Part shown: positions 21,675 through 34,598 of the stretch, piece after piece
How the letters are laid out: the number at the start of each line of letters is the position of its first letter
Numbering within the stretch: position 1 is the stretch's first letter
Source of the DNA: Haliclona indistincta
Taxonomy: Eukaryota > Porifera > Demospongiae > Haplosclerida > Chalinidae
Direction of reading: 5' to 3'
Length of the DNA stretch: 64,000 nucleotides
NCBI GenBank assembly: GCA_964017065.1
Contig: OZ024788.1
Coordinates: 14,192,696 to 14,256,695 of the forward strand
Notes under the pieces: generated by a model
Told to the model about the DNA's origin: nothing
Databases searched by the model: none
What the model saw: only the letters and a program-made list of their open reading frames with translations
Made by a program: the position numbers and the translations under genes

Positions 21675-22762
21675 ATGAGTTCATTCGAGATACCCCTACC
21701 AGAGATAACTGAAGAAAACTTCACAAGAGCATGGACTCGATTTGAACTGGTTTCTGCTGCTAAAGAATGGCAAGCAGACAAGCAAGCAGCAATCTTGCCA
21801 ACACTACTGCGAGGAAAGTTGGTGGACCTCTATGTGGACTTTGATGATGATACCAAGAAGGACTTGAAGAAGCTAAAGAAGACACTAATGGAGAAGGCAT
21901 GCAGGACTTGCACAAGACCCACTTACAGCTGGAAAACTGTTCATGACACGCAGTCAAAGACAAGCTGAGAAAGTCACAGACTTTGTATCAGACCTCAAGA
22001 ACCAGTTCACTGGATTCTTTACCTAGTGTTATTGTACATTCATCTACTTTGTCATACTTTAAGACTCAAATCATAAACTATCTTACTTCTGTTTAATTTT
22101 TTTCTTTGTTTTGTCGCTATTATTATTATTATTGTTTTTTTTGTTTTGTTTTTTCTTTATTTTTTTCTTTTAGGTGTCCCTTTATATTAGCTCTAGCTAT
22201 TGGGATTACCTCACTGTAACTTTCAGTGTAAATTAAAAAAAAAAAAAAAAAGAAACTGTTCAAGCGAGCATTCCCTGACGATGACCTGACCTCTTGCGTT
22301 CTACTTCAGCGCTTCATGACAGGATTAGCACCACGGATAAGCCAACAAGTGTTGCTGCAAGGGAAACCAACTAGTTCGGAAAAGGCGATCGAGAGTGCTG
22401 AAGCCATAGAATATGCCTTCAACTTCGAACAAAAATCGATCGAGCCAGCAGCACAAACCGACAAAATCAACACCGTTGGTAAGCAGGAAGATCCAAAGCT
22501 GGTCGCCCAGTTACAGCAGACCCTAGAACAGATGACAAAGCGCTTGGAGTCACTTGAGACGAAACTGCAATCGAATCGTGACAACAACCCACCACGTAAC
22601 TTTCGCCGCCGTGGACCAAGCGACCGTTCTCAAGGAAGGAGCCAGGATCGTCGAAGAATTAGCTGTTGGTCTTGTGGCGAACTCGGACACCTTCAGCGTG
22701 ACTGTCCTTTAAACTACTATGGGCCAGCCCAACCGGTGATGGGCTGCTGGCCAAGGAAGTAA
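21675..22762 (+). pseudogene. gag of gypsy element 2, disrupted
   Basis: Starts MSSFEIPLPEITEENFTRAW at 21675. The frame breaks near 21,900 and is then split by a poly(A)-tailed insertion (about 22,010-22,252). It resumes with FMTGLAPRISQQVLLQGKP, a coiled segment (LQQTLEQMTKRLESLETKL) and one zinc knuckle CWSCGELGHLQRDC that packages RNA. It is closed by a stop at 22760, just before the protease frame. Confidence 0.8.
22010..22252 (+). mobile_element. LINE/retroposon 3' tail with poly(A), inserted in gag
   Basis: A T-rich 3'UTR-like sequence ends in a 17-nt A-run. The flanks aagaaccagttca (left) and aagaaactgttca (right) look like a diverged target duplication of about 13 bp. No RT part remains. 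Confidence 0.65.
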
Positions 22763-22830
22763 CTCCACCGCAGCAGCCTGAACTCGACAGAACTCAAGAC
22801 AGAGTTACCGCGATATTCTATGTAGACGGC

Positions 22831-24403
22831 GTGGTCGGAAGGGTACCAACAAAAATTTTGTTGGATACTGGAGCTACTGTGTCCGTTACACGGTACGAAT
22901 TCTTGCAAAAGGAATACCAACAAGGACTAACCGCATCACCAGGAGCTGTAGCTTCCAATGGTATACCACTAGATGTGCTTGGAAAGGTGAAACTTCCAGT
23001 GACACTGGGATCGTTCAGCGCTGAGGAGGAATTCACAGTTACTCGAAACCTGACCATTGACTGTTTGCTGGGAGCTGACTTCTTGAAGAAGTATGGAGCT
23101 GTCATGGATTGCCGAAGCAGCAACCTCTCAATTGGCACTGTCTCACGACATGATGTTCCAATGTTCTTGGGCCAGCAGCAGCCAGAGGAAGATACCAGTG
23201 TGACCATTGTGGCAGCGGCTAAGATGGACATACCGGGACGCACCGTTCAGCTCATACATGGAAAACTGAAAGGAGAACCAAACCAGTTCAGTGAAGCATT
23301 GGTGGAGCCAAGCAATAGTACTTTGCCCAAGAATTTGTGCATTGCACGTTCTCTTAGTCAAGTGCTCCCTGGAAAGGAAATAGTAATACAGTTGATGAAT
23401 ATCAGTCCCACACCAGTAACTGTTTACAAGGGTATGAGGCTAGGAGAGGCAGTTCCAAGGCACAGTGTTTTGTTAGTTGATAATATGCAACCTGGAGTTC
23501 AAGCTCAGACTGATCATCCTGCGCCAGATTTCAATCTCGATGATAGCAATTTTTCACCCTTGGAGAAGACACAGCTCGCCAACTTGCTAAAGAAATTCGC
23601 TAATCTATTTACACCTAAAGGAGGACAAGTGGGTAGGACGCAAATAGTGAAACACTCAATCACAACAGAAGGACTACCTGTACGACAACCAGTCAGAAGA
23701 GTTCCCCAAGCACTGAAGGAAGTGATTGATACAGAGGTGTCAAAGATGCTTGAACAAGGAGTAGTGAAACCGAGTAGCAGTCCATGGTCATCACCTGTCG
23801 TCTTGGTAAAGAAAAAAGATGGATCATGGCGGTTCTGTGTGGATTACAGGAAAGTCAATGCAGCAACTCATTGCGATGCATATCCTCTCCCAAGGATAGA
23901 TGCAACTCTGGATTCTCTTGCTGGTTCTACTTACTTCACCACTCTAGATCTCGCGTCAGGATATTGGCAAGTAGAGATTGAGGAGCAAGACAAAGAGAAG
24001 ACCGCATTCTCAACACCCAACGGCCATTTCGAATTCAATGTCATGCCTTTCGGTTTAACTAACGCACCAGCAACGTTTCAGAGATTGATGGAATGTGTTC
24101 TTGCCGGGCTGACAGGGAGCCAATGTCTAATCTACCTTGATGACATTGTCATTTTCAGCAAAGATTTTACAGAGCATATAGAGCGATTGGAAAAAGTGTT
24201 TCAAGCGTTAAATGAAGCTGGATTGACATTGAGACCAAGCAAGTGCCATTTTGCTCAAAGAGAAGTCAATTACCTGGGTCACATCGTATCAGCTACAGGT
24301 GTCAAACCTGACCCTTGCAAGACTGAGGCTGTTTCATCCTACCCCGTCCCCAAGAATGCTAAAGAGTTGAGACAGTTTTTAGGACTGGCAAATTACTATC
24401 GTC
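22831..24403 (+). CDS. Protease-RT segment of pol (gypsy element 2)
   Basis: Aspartic protease with ILLDTGATVSVTRYEF at the start. RT follows with SSPVVLVKKKDGSWRFCVDY, TLDLASGYWQVEI, FGLTNAPATFQRLM and the catalytic box YLDDIVIFSK, then FLGLANYYR. The frame is open from 22831, but at 24404 it runs into an hAT-like MITE that cuts pol between RT and RNase H. The remaining pol resumes at 24,896. Confidence 0.87.
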
Positions 24404-24895
24404 AGGAGCACATGAACAGAAGGAGCGTGCAACTTCAGTGCCAGCACTTTAATAATTAATGACGTACTTCCGCTTTACCTAGGTATGAACGTACGTCATA
24501 TCTATTTAACACGCATTACTTGGTAAGTCACGAAAGCGAGCGCGCCTGGTGTTGCTCAGCTTGAATACGGTCATCTCAGCTTTCATTGCGCTCCTCACGG
24601 GCAAGTTCTTCACTTTTTGTAAACGAATCCGCCGGGGAGACAGCATGATCAGCTTTCTCTTGGAGCTGGCCTGACTAAGACGTCGAGGGCGACTCGAGGG
24701 GTTCGCACCATCCTCTCTTGCCGCACTTAGATCTATTATGTATCACGTGCACAGAACGTACGTCACGCATATTTAATGAAGCACAAAAACTTCCAAATAT
24801 GGAAGTTCTGAGCACACATCTGTGAATCTAATTATACACTGCTGGCACTAACGCGCGGTTTACAGTTGCACGCTCCTTCTGTTCATGTGCTCCTG
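24404..24895. mobile_element. hAT-like MITE inserted in pol
   Basis: Perfect inverted ends of 31 bp begin AGGAGCACATGAACAGAAGG. The 8-bp target duplication CTATCGTC is found at 24396-24403 and 24896-24903. The interior is non-coding. An 8-bp duplication is typical of hAT. Confidence 0.85.
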
Positions 24896-26481
24896 CTATC
24901 GTCGATTCATTGCGAACTATGCCAGGATTGCAGGGCCTCTCCACAAGCTCTTGACTAAGGAAAACAACTTTCAATGGGATTTAAAATGCCAACATGCCTT
25001 TGAAGATCTGAAACATCACCTTGTCAGTCCTCCCATCCTTGCATTCCCTGATTTTGAACAAGAGTTCATACTTCACACTGACGCATCTGACTCTGCTATT
25101 GGTGGAGTGTTGAGTCAAAACCAAGAAGGTAAAGAACGAGTCATAGCATACTGGAGCAGACAACTGCAGAAAGCCGAGAGAAATTATTCAACCATTGAAA
25201 AAGAAGCGCTCGCAGCAGTGGCAGCAACCAAAGAGTTCTATCCTTATCTGTATGGTTTTCACTTCAAGCTGGTCACTGATCACAACCCTTTAACATCACT
25301 GCGTGGTTTGAAAGACATCGGCGGCCGTCTTTCCAGATGGACAATTTTTCTCCAACAATTCCATTTTGAGTTTGTGTACAAGCCAGGCACACAAACTCAA
25401 AATGTCAACCCATGGGAATGCTGACACAATGTCAAGAAGGCCTCCTACAGATGACACAGTTGCAGTAATACATCAGCTGGAAACTGAGTCAGAAGATCTC
25501 AGCAAAGCTCAACGTGCAGACGAGGTGCTGATACCAATTATCAAGGCACTCGAAGATGGGAAACCGTTGACACAAGGTGTACCTCCAGGACTTCGCAAAG
25601 CATTCATTCAGAAGGGACTGTTATGTCGACACTATCAATCTTCAACTGCCTCATGTGCTCACACGCAGCTAGTGATTCCTACCAGTATGATAACAACCAT
25701 ATTGCAGCAGCTTCATGACAATTCAGGACACCTTGGGATAAAGAAAACAACCGAAGGTGTGAAACAAAGATTCTACTGGCCAGGATATGAGCTTGATATC
25801 AAGAAATGGATACAAGAATGTCAACAATGTCAACAACGCAACATCCCACAACCAAAACCTCTTGCCCCTTTAGGAACAATCAAGGCTAATTACCCATTTG
25901 AGAAGATATCTTGGGACATTATGGGTCCACTACCTGTCTCCTCCAAAGGAAAGAAGTACATTTTGGTTGTCACTGACATTTTCAGCAAGTGGGTCGAGGC
26001 GTTTGCACTTCGATCAACTGATGCAGAAACCCTGGCTACAGTCTTAGTCGATGAAGTTGTGTGTCGTTATGGAATCCCTTCATTCATTCATAGTGATCAA
26101 GGAGCTAATCTCACAGGTCAAGTTGTATCCTCTCTTTGTAGTCGTCTTGGAATCAAGCGCACACAGACCTCTGCCTACCACCCACAAGGAAACGGACAAG
26201 TGGAACGTTTCAACAGAACCTTGGAGGCAATGTTAGCAAAGATGGTGAAAGAGAACCAGAGAGACTGGGATGTCCACATTCCAAAAGCACTGTTTGCATA
26301 TCGAACTGCTCTACATGAGTCTTCTGGGTACTCACCCTACAGAATCAATTTTGGGCGATCGCCGAATCTTGCAGTGGACATAATGCTAGGGAGAGACCTA
26401 CCATCAACAGAAGAAGGAGAGAAAGAAATACCAGAGTTTAATTGTGGAGGAAGTCAGTCGCTCACTCAAGGAGGCATATGA
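24896..26481 (+). CDS. RNase H and integrase segments of pol (gypsy element 2)
   Basis: RNase H appears from 24896 (ILHTDASDSAIGGVLSQ, LVTDHNPLTSL). A frameshift near 25,400 separates it from the integrase frame (25366-26481). Integrase shows HLGIKKTTEGVKQRFYWPGY with CQQCQQR, and catalytic D in SWDIMGPLP, D in HSDQGANL and E in GQVERFNRTLEAML. The integrase frame ends early at 26481 by another frameshift. Confidence 0.85.
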
Positions 26482-27055
26482 AGACGTACGACAAAAGTTG
26501 GATGAAGCACACAAGAAGAACAAAGAAATTTATGACAAAGGTGTCAAAGGTAGTATTCTCACCATTGGAGACAGAGTCTGGCTGTACATTCCAGCAGTGA
26601 AACCAGGAAGAACAAGAAAACTGTCATCATTATGGCGTGGACCATATACTATCATAGACAGAGTAGGTGACCTTGACTACCACATCCAGCTGATTGGTTC
26701 TTCAAAGACACTCATCGTTCACAGGAACAGGTTGAAGCTATGTTATGGTGAACCAGGTCACATCAGACAAGATAAAAGAAATACTCAGCAGAAAGAGCCT
26801 GCGACACAGAACAATCGATTACCTCCTGAAAAACCTACATATGCTGATGTTGTCTCAAATCGCTTAGCTACAGTCCCAGGTGGTTACACTTCTTCGTCGG
26901 ATGAATTACCAAGAGCAAGACCAGACCCTCAACCTGTTCAGCAAGGACAAGCCATAGACCCTCAACCTGTTCAGCAAGGACAATCCATTGGAACTACACG
27001 ACCACAACGAAACCGTCAAGCACCATCCCGCTATGGACAATGGATCAATCACTAA
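26444..27055 (+). CDS. C-terminal end of integrase (gypsy element 2)
   Basis: Continues the integrase in a shifted frame: GDRVWLYIPAVKPGRTRKL, RGPYTIIDRVGDLDYHIQL and HRNRLKLCYG, the usual SH3-like end of gypsy integrases. A Pro/Gln-rich tail with a duplicated DPQPVQQGQ motif and a final SRYGQWINH close it. Confidence 0.8.
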   Translation: MEEVSRSLKEAYEDVRQKLDEAHKKNKEIYDKGVKGSILTIGDRVWLYIPAVKPGRTRKLSSLWRGPYTIIDRVGDLDYHIQLIGSSKTLIVHRNRLKLCYGEPGHIRQDKRNTQQKEPATQNNRLPPEKPTYADVVSNRLATVPGGYTSSSDELPRARPDPQPVQQGQAIDPQPVQQGQSIGTTRPQRNRQAPSRYGQWINH

Positions 27056-27605
27056 CTATGCGTTCTGTGAGGACACAAAACTAGACCCGGCTGAAGTCAA
27101 CACCACATTCGCCAGCACCACATTCACTATAAACCACAAGAATGTACTTGTTGAACATGTGTTGTATACATGTACATCTAGTGCGCTTTGTGTGCGCATT
27201 TACTAAATGGGCGTGCACGACGCATATGTAACACATCTAGAGACAGAAACGTCAGATCGCGCCAGAGTTACTGCCAACGTACGCCTTAACTCTCAAATCA
27301 TGGAGCGCTGATTGTGAGTCAGTACTACAGACTAACTTTACAGTCTATAATGATATTACATAAGGAAATGATAATTCACAGTCTGCATAATTATTTTTCA
27401 ACAATACTAGTTACATATTTACAAATGATATAATAGCTGAACGGTAGGACATTTTGTTTAAAATTAACTATAATATTATGAGTTATAATTTTAACTCATT
27501 TTCTTTCATTCTAGATGCCGCCAAAAATAAGATTTTGAATGTTGCTCCGCCTTATTGCTGAGTGTGGCACTATCCAAGTTTTGCATGTGAGTTTCTTGTT
27601 GATCT

Positions 27606-28760
27606 CATTTCCACTCTCAACACACTCCAATCCACCCAGGAATAACATTGGTTAACTCCTCCCACTTCCTGTTTTCCAACCCAAATACGTCAAATGCGAT
27701 GTTCATCAATTTCTTGCACATTTTCAATTTGGGCTAGACTCCTGGACATTCAACAGACAAACTGATGCCATTTCCACTCTCAACACACTCCAATCTACCC
27801 AGGAATAACATTGGTTAACTCCTCCCACTTCCTGTTTTCCAACCCAAATACGTCAAATGCAATGTTCATCAATTTCTTGCACATTTTCCATTTGGGCTAG
27901 ACTCCTGGACATTCAGCAGACAAACTGATGCCATTTCCACTCTCAACACACTCCAATCTACCCAGGAATAACATTGGTTAACTCCTCCCACTTCCTGTTT
28001 TCCAACCCAAATACGTCAAATGCAATGTTCATCAATTTCTTGCACATTTTCCATTTGGGCTAGACTCCTGGACATTCAGCAGACAAACTGATGCCATTTC
28101 CACTCTCAACACACTCCAATCCACCCAGGAATAACATTGGTTAACTCCTCCCACTTCCTGTTTTCCAACCCAAATACGTCAAATGCGATGTTCATCAATT
28201 TCTTGCACATTTTCCATTTGGGCTAGACTCCTGGACATTCAGCAGACAAACTGATGCCATTTCCACTCTCAACACACTCCAATCTACCCAGGAATAACAT
28301 TGGTTAACTCCTCCCACTTCCTGTTTTCCAACCCAAATACGTCAAATGCGATGTTCATCAATTTCTTGCACATTTTCAATTTGGGCTAGACTCCTGGACA
28401 TTCAACAGACAAACTGATGCCATTTCCACTCTCAACACACTCCAATCTACCCAGGAATAACATTGGTTAACTCCTCCCACTTCCTGTTTTCCAACCCAAA
28501 TACGTCAAATGCGATGTTCATCAATTTCTTGCACATTCAGCAGACAAACTGATGCCATTTCCACTCTCAACACACTCCAATCTACCCAGGAATAACATTG
28601 GTTAACTCCTCCCACTTCCTGTTTTCCAACCCAAATACGTCAAATGCAATGTTCATCAATTTCTTGCACATTTTCAATTTGGGCTAGACTCCTGGACATT
28701 CAGCAAACAAACTGATGCCATTTCCACTCTCAACACACTCCAATCTACCCAGTGTTTCCA
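27606..28760. repeat. 163-bp tandem array, left arm
   Basis: About eight units starting (c)catttccactctcaacacac at 27606, 27768, 27931, 28094, 28257, 28420, 28555 and 28718. One unit is about 28 bp short (lacks the tttgggctagactcc part). Near identity between units shows recent homogenisation. Confidence 0.88.
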
Positions 28761-30240
28761 CTCTCATGATTATTACTATTATTGTACTATGTTATAAACT
28801 CAACCTATAGCTAAATTTTAACTTTTTCCTTGTTTTTTGTAGTGTTCTTGTTTTATTGTTATTTATGAATGTTCAACAGACATATTGATGCCATTTCTGC
28901 TTTCTCTGTTCTGGACAAAGCAATAAGTGTTTGAATGTGATTAATTCCAACTGATAAACATGCTCCGTTTTATTGCTGGGCATGCATGTGGCACTAACTG
29001 TTGTGAATTTCTTGTTGAGGTACATATGCTGATTGTAAATCTTATTTTCTTTTCGTGTTTCTAAACCCAATTTCAAGAATGAGTTTGAATGTTTTGCAGT
29101 ATAATTTTATTATGTATGTAATTCTTTGCAACTGCAGACAGACAATATTTATCTGTTTCGGACTTTTTGGTTCTCATAAATAATTCATGTATCCATAATG
29201 TGTTCATCATTATTATTATAGCTACTTGCCTACAGTAATGATGATGGCTTCACATGACAGGGTCTGCGTACATACCTATGATCACTGATCTCACTACCAT
29301 ACCAGGGTGCATATGACTATTATACTAATAAAAACTTGCATAAGGTAATAGTAGAATGAGATTGACTAGTCAAATCCATATATATTGAAGTTTCAGTGCA
29401 TTTGGATTATAGACTTGAAGCGAGATTCCAGCTCAAAACCTAAACATTATTATGGCCACAATTAAATACCCATGCATTGGAAGTATGTGATGTGCTATTT
29501 ATGCCTGCCTGTTATATACATTTATTACAACGGTGCATTGTGCATGCATGCAATTATTGTACATAAACAAAAATTAGAGAATTTATTGTTAAGCTATTCT
29601 GTCTGTCTTGCTCACACCTGTGGTAGTGTCTATGAAAAGTGAAAGAAGAAAATGTTAATAATTGTATAACGAATAATAGTGTATCTATTTAAATTTTAGA
29701 ACCTTAGTAAGAAATGACTTTGCTGCCTCCTCGTATCTGATATTAAATTTATTTCCTATTAGAACTGTCATGGCCTATTACGAAATCAAAAGCATTTTAT
29801 TATTCTTCATTTTATCATACCTCAGGGAAGAGCACTTGATATACCATATCACCAGCGATATGGCGGTGTCTTTGTTCTACGTCACCCACTATGCCACTTA
29901 AAAAGTAAATCACTTCCTCAAACTGCATTGGGTGATTTGCATGCATTTTGTTATTGACATTATGCTTGTATGCATACTTCATGTGTAACATGCATGTGCA
30001 CTAGTTTATACCATATCATTTGATTCTAATGGCCACATGTTATATTTGTCTATGCCTTTCCTCCTACTTTCTCTCATGGCAAAGACACTGTCAAATTCTC
30101 CTGTGCAGGCAGACCTCAGTGTTGGCTATTATGATGCCAGTAATTGTAATAATTAAACAATTGGAAAAGTCTCTTGCCTCTGCAGTCTTCAATACTGCTC
30201 TTATAAATAGTCGTGTAAACAACCAATGCCTATATGAATA
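28761..30240. other. Non-array centre of the 7.5-kb element, left part
   Basis: AT-rich (ttattatt, atgcatgc runs). No exon can be supported here. The 3' end of the minus-strand gene below may lie in it. Confidence 0.35.
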
Positions 30241-32520
30241 GAGTTACATAATCAAAACTTAATGGATTAGTTTATGTCTAACTCGTCTGATGGTCTTTCT
30301 AGCCTGGGAAATCCAGCAATCCACATATCCCTCCTAGACCTACTCTTAAAGATGTCATCTGCATCTACTACATCACAATTTCCACTAAATTGTGGTCTCA
30401 AAATGTATTTAGGTAATGTAGTTTCATCTGCAGTACATAATTGATTATTGTAATAAGTAAATAATTATGTGCATGCACAAAGGTACCGTAACAATCTAGT
30501 AGCTGAATAACCACATCTTCATTTTTTTCACTTGCATCTGTGTGTACTGATGAGGCACATTCTGAATGTTCATGATTAAATGTAATATGTAGCTAATTAT
30601 TGGTGTGCCTGAATATAATCATCATACCTTGACCAACAATGCCAAGCTGCTTTTTTACTCTTTCTGCAATTTCCTCATCACAATTGACGGTGTCCAACTT
30701 GTCAATGCTGCATGGATTATGCAGCAGTTTACGGAGATTTATTAATTAATTTTATGCATTAATTTTTGCTGTTTTAAACACATACCTTTCACAAAAAGAT
30801 ATTTCAACAAAAAAAGTTAATAAACACATACCTTCTACATAATTCCTTTACTAGCCACATCTTGTCATCCTGTAAAATATTTCCATTGATGATTCATATT
30901 AGCCAAGCATCTTACATTTAAATTTTTGCCATGGTCTACTAACTGTGAACACGAGCAATTACTCCAAAGGAGGTCATGAATAAACTGCATGATAGTGAAT
31001 GATAGTTATACATGTATATGTACATGCACGCAATATTAATGATGATTACCTTGCAAAGTGTGACAACGCTGCTATTTGGTGAAATGAATGTTGTCACCTT
31101 ATATAATATAGTATTTGCAGTAAAAATTAAGTATAATGAGTGATGCATACTTTTATGCTGGTAATAGTCCAGTCATTGTATTGTCGCCTTCTTGACTCTG
31201 TCAGAGAATGCCATGTTCCCACCACCCTCCTATGTTATAAAAAGGTGATAATGCCTTTTAGATTTATGCATACTTATACTATGTTCGCATCCATCACTAT
31301 ACATGTATGACATTCATGAATTCTATATCCATGCATGCATTACCGAAACAGCTCTACTTCCTTTAGATGTTGCTTATGATGATCATTAACAGGATCATAG
31401 GAGTAGACAATTTTCTTTCTAAAATCAGCAACCTATATTGTATTAGTTATTTAATAGTTTGCATGACTGCATGTATAGTATTGTTAACTTACGCATATAA
31501 AAGAATGCCTCAAAAAGAAAGGGCAGATCAGATATTTAATATCACATGGGCTTCTCTGTAAATCAACAGTAAATCATGAAGCTTTTTCCACTTGTGAATG
31601 TACCTGGATGTGTCTGCATGGATTCAATTTGTCAAAATCTGTGGCATTGAGCTTTCGACACTTCTGTATGTCAATGCCATGAATAATTTCAATGCTGAGT
31701 TGATCTTGCCTCTCATATGCATCCATCTGATGATGCATTCAATGCGGAACAACTTTAATTCTGTTTTCATGCAAGATGCATTAACCTGTAATTGAAATTT
31801 CTCCAGCATCTTTACCCATACATGCAAGCAAAAATACAGAACCTACATAATATAGTGTGTATATAGAAACACATAATAATTAATTTGTTTGATGCATTCA
31901 CAGACTTACAGTAATGCACGTTGATCGATCTTCACATAGAACATTTAATACATCTTCCACATACAATGTGCATAGTCCATCATCCAAAATATTGGTCTTT
32001 GATTGTAGTCTGCAATGATGGCTGCATGACATAGCAAGTTTTATTCATATCAACACAATTATAATGTGCAAAGTGGCAATTATATCACCTGTACTTGGAT
32101 ACGTCATAGACTTCTGGAAAAAAAATCGTGTTAGAATGTATATAGCTATAATAATGTCATACATCATTGTATACAACTTTGTCAGTACTCTTGCACATCG
32201 TAGACTTCTGCAAAAAAGTATATAGTCAGAGTACATGGATATGATTGAATGCATGAATATTATATAATTGTAGTGCATATACACAGTGTACGGTATTAAC
32301 AAAGGTATTATACTTTTTCTGCAATTAGCTTGAAGTTGACAGAGGGGAAGGTATCATTATCACTGTCATCACCACCATCTGTATCATCTGAATCCTAATA
32401 AGCCCAGCATTATGCATACACAACTGCAAGAGTTAATTATTGCCTGAATAGTGACTGCTTTTGTCTTCATTTCCATGACTGTCTTGGCTATCTCAAGTCT
32501 AGCTTTAATTGCGTCCATCT
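30241..32520 (-). CDS. Candidate multi-exon gene inside the 7.5-kb element, function unknown
   Basis: Several short protein-like stretches on the minus strand end in donor and acceptor signals: about 32515-32440 MDAIKARLEIAKTVMEMKTK (possible start), 32395-32325 DSDDTDGGDDSDNDTFPSVN, about 32010-31920 KTNILDDGLCTLYVEDVLNV, about 31730-31590 MDAYERQDQLSIEIIHGIDI, about 31425-31345 KKIVYSYDPVNDHHKQHLKE, about 31235-31150 RRVVGTWHSLTESRRRQYND, about 30870-30830 DDKMWLVKELCRR, about 30715-30630 DKLDTVNCDEEIAERVKKQL, about 30560-30480 SSVHTDASEKNEDVVIQLLD and about 30420-30245 YILRPQFSGNCDVVDADDIF. I do not recognise the product. The KKIVYSYDPVN block is faintly like the middle of Ulp1-type proteases. 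Not all phases could be reconciled. Confidence 0.45.
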
Positions 32521-32870
32521 ATAATCGAAAAAGGTAATGATGATTTAATTTGTATTGAATACATGTACCTGTGTGTATGACAATTTGCATCCCAGCATAA
32601 TGCATTTTGCTGCCTGCTCTAACAATCAAAACTATGTTACCAATACGAATAATACATTACCATACAAATGAATACACCACAGTCATACATGTTCTTCTAC
32701 TTAGGGGCAAATGGAGTCTTCATAAAAATAATATTAGCTATATTATTGTAAACATTACATTACATTACAAACCATGTCACAAAATTTCCATTGCCGACGG
32801 TCAAGACCACATTTCCTGGCAAGAAAGTACCTGTGTGTATGGCTATAATGATACTGGACAAAAATGCCCA

Positions 32871-33365
32871 AATTGAAAATGTGCAAGAAATTGATGAACA
32901 TCGCATTTGACGTATTTGGGTTGGAAAACAGGAAGTGGGAGGAGTTAACCAATGTTATTCTTGGGTGGATTGGAGTGTGCTGAGAGTGGAAATGGCATCA
33001 GTTTGTCTGTTGAATGTCCAGGAGTCTAGCCCAAATTGAAAATGTGCAAGAAATTGATGAACATCGCATTTGACGTATTTGGGTTGGAAAACAGGAAGTG
33101 GGAGGAGTTAACCAATGTTATTCCTGGGTGGATTGGAGTGTGCTGAGAGTGGAAATGGCATCAGTTTGTCTGCTGAATGTCCAGGAGTCTAGCCCAAATG
33201 GAAAATGTGCAAGAAATTGATGAACATCGCATTTGACGTATTTGGGTTGGAAAACAGGAAGTGGGAGGAGTTAACCAATGTTATTCCTGGGTGGATTGGA
33301 GTGTGTTGAGAGTGAAAAAGAGATCAGCTTGTCTGTTGAATGTCCAGGAGTCTAGCCCAAATTGA
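32871..33365. repeat. 163-bp tandem array, right arm (inverted)
   Basis: Three units of the same sequence as 27606-28760 but reverse-complemented (caaattgaaaatgtgcaaga). Together the two arrays form a giant imperfect inverted repeat around the centre of the element. Confidence 0.85.
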
Positions 33366-34190
33366 GATTTGAAACAAGCACATGCACATCAAGAAGAAAC
33401 TCACATGTACAAGTTGATCAGTTAGTACCACACCCAGCAATAAGGCAGAGCGTGTTAGTATCGGTAGATTTCAACGTTCAAGCTCTTATTGCTGGGTCCA
33501 GGAGACATCTAGAATGAAAGAAAATGAGATTTGAAACAAGCACATGCACCTGAAGAAGAAACTCACATGTAGAAGTTGGTCAGTTAAAGCCACACCCAGC
33601 AATAAAGCGGAGCGTGTTGGCATCGGTAGATTTCGATGTTCAAAGTCTTATTGCTGGGTCCAGGAGACATCTAGAATGAAAGAAAATGAGATTTGAAACA
33701 AACACATGCACCTGAAGAAGAAACTCACATGTAGAAGTTGGTCAGTTAAAGCCACACCCAGCAATAAGGCGGAGCGTGTTGGTATCGGTAGATTTCGATG
33801 TTCAAAGTCTTATTGCTGGGTCCAGGAGACATCTAGAATGAAAGAAAATGAGATTTGAAACAAACACATGCACCTGAAGAAGAAACTCACATGTAGAAGT
33901 TGGTCAGTTAAAGCCACACCCAGCAATAAGGCGGAGCGTGTTGGTATCGGTAGATTTCGATGTTCAAAGTCTTATTGCTGGGTCCAGGAGACATCTAGAA
34001 TGAAGGAAAATGAGATTTGAAACAAGCACATGCACATAAAGAAGAAAGTCACATGGATAAGTTGGTCAGTTAGTGCCACACCCAGCAATATAATAAGGCG
34101 CGTGCCATGCACATGCTTCGTATTGGTAAATCAACATTCAAACTCTTAATTGCTGAGTTCAGGAAACAAAAAATGATATTTGAAACGAGA
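33364..34190. repeat. 162-bp tandem array with internal hairpins
   Basis: About five units starting gagatttgaaacaagcacat at 33365, 33527, 33688, 33850 and 34012. Each unit holds cccagcaataaggc and, about 60 bp on, the inverse tcttattgctggg, so every unit can fold. A lone related piece (gccttattgctgagtgtg) lies at about 27,549 on the left arm. Confidence 0.82.
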
Positions 34191-34598
34191 TACTTTGCTG
34201 GGCTCATTCAACAACTAGAAACAAACAACTCGATCATCAATCAACTTTAATGTACTAAATTTAATTATAAATATAATCACGCCCCCTAGCAAAACTGCAT
34301 TTGAGAAGCCTTTTCTCCCTCCCAGCTATCTAGTATGAATGACTTACTGCCAGTGATCGTTGTACTCATGTTCCTGCCCTAGCTGCCTCTCTCATGCCGT
34401 ACAGTACTACTGAATAGTAACGAGACCACGCGTGTACATAAGCGCACTCTATTATGGTGATATTGTCAAGCGCGCACAGCAGCTATTATTATAGGCACAA
34501 TGCCCAAACCACAAAAATGTAGTTTTATGGTTTCTATGAATGTGGTGCTGGCGAATGTGGTGCTGACTTCAGCCGGGTCAAAACTAGAGAGGGAGTGA

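Larger units (their letters stand above)
27085..34578. mobile_element. 7.5-kb TIR transposon with 9-bp target duplication and inner satellite arrays
   Basis: The ends ACCCGGCTGAAGTCA and its inverse continue into about 41-bp inverted repeats with one mismatch (including CACCACATTCGCCAGCACC). The 9-bp duplication CAAAACTAG is at 27076-27084 and 34579-34587. Inside are a 163-bp tandem array in direct orientation (27606-28760), a non-array centre with minus-strand exons, the same 163-bp unit inverted (32871-33365), and a second 162-bp array (33364-34190). Nine-bp duplications are common for Mutator-like elements. The superfamily is not proven because I recognise no transposase. Confidence 0.8.

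Noticed and set aside
27606..28760. CRISPR-like appearance of regularly spaced repeats
   Set aside because: Units are contiguous 163-bp satellites without unique spacers, and the DNA is eukaryotic.
30939..31827. Single long frames of 64-69 codons on either strand taken as whole genes
   Set aside because: The better explanation on the minus strand is short spliced exons in other frames. The longest single frames have no splice or motif support.
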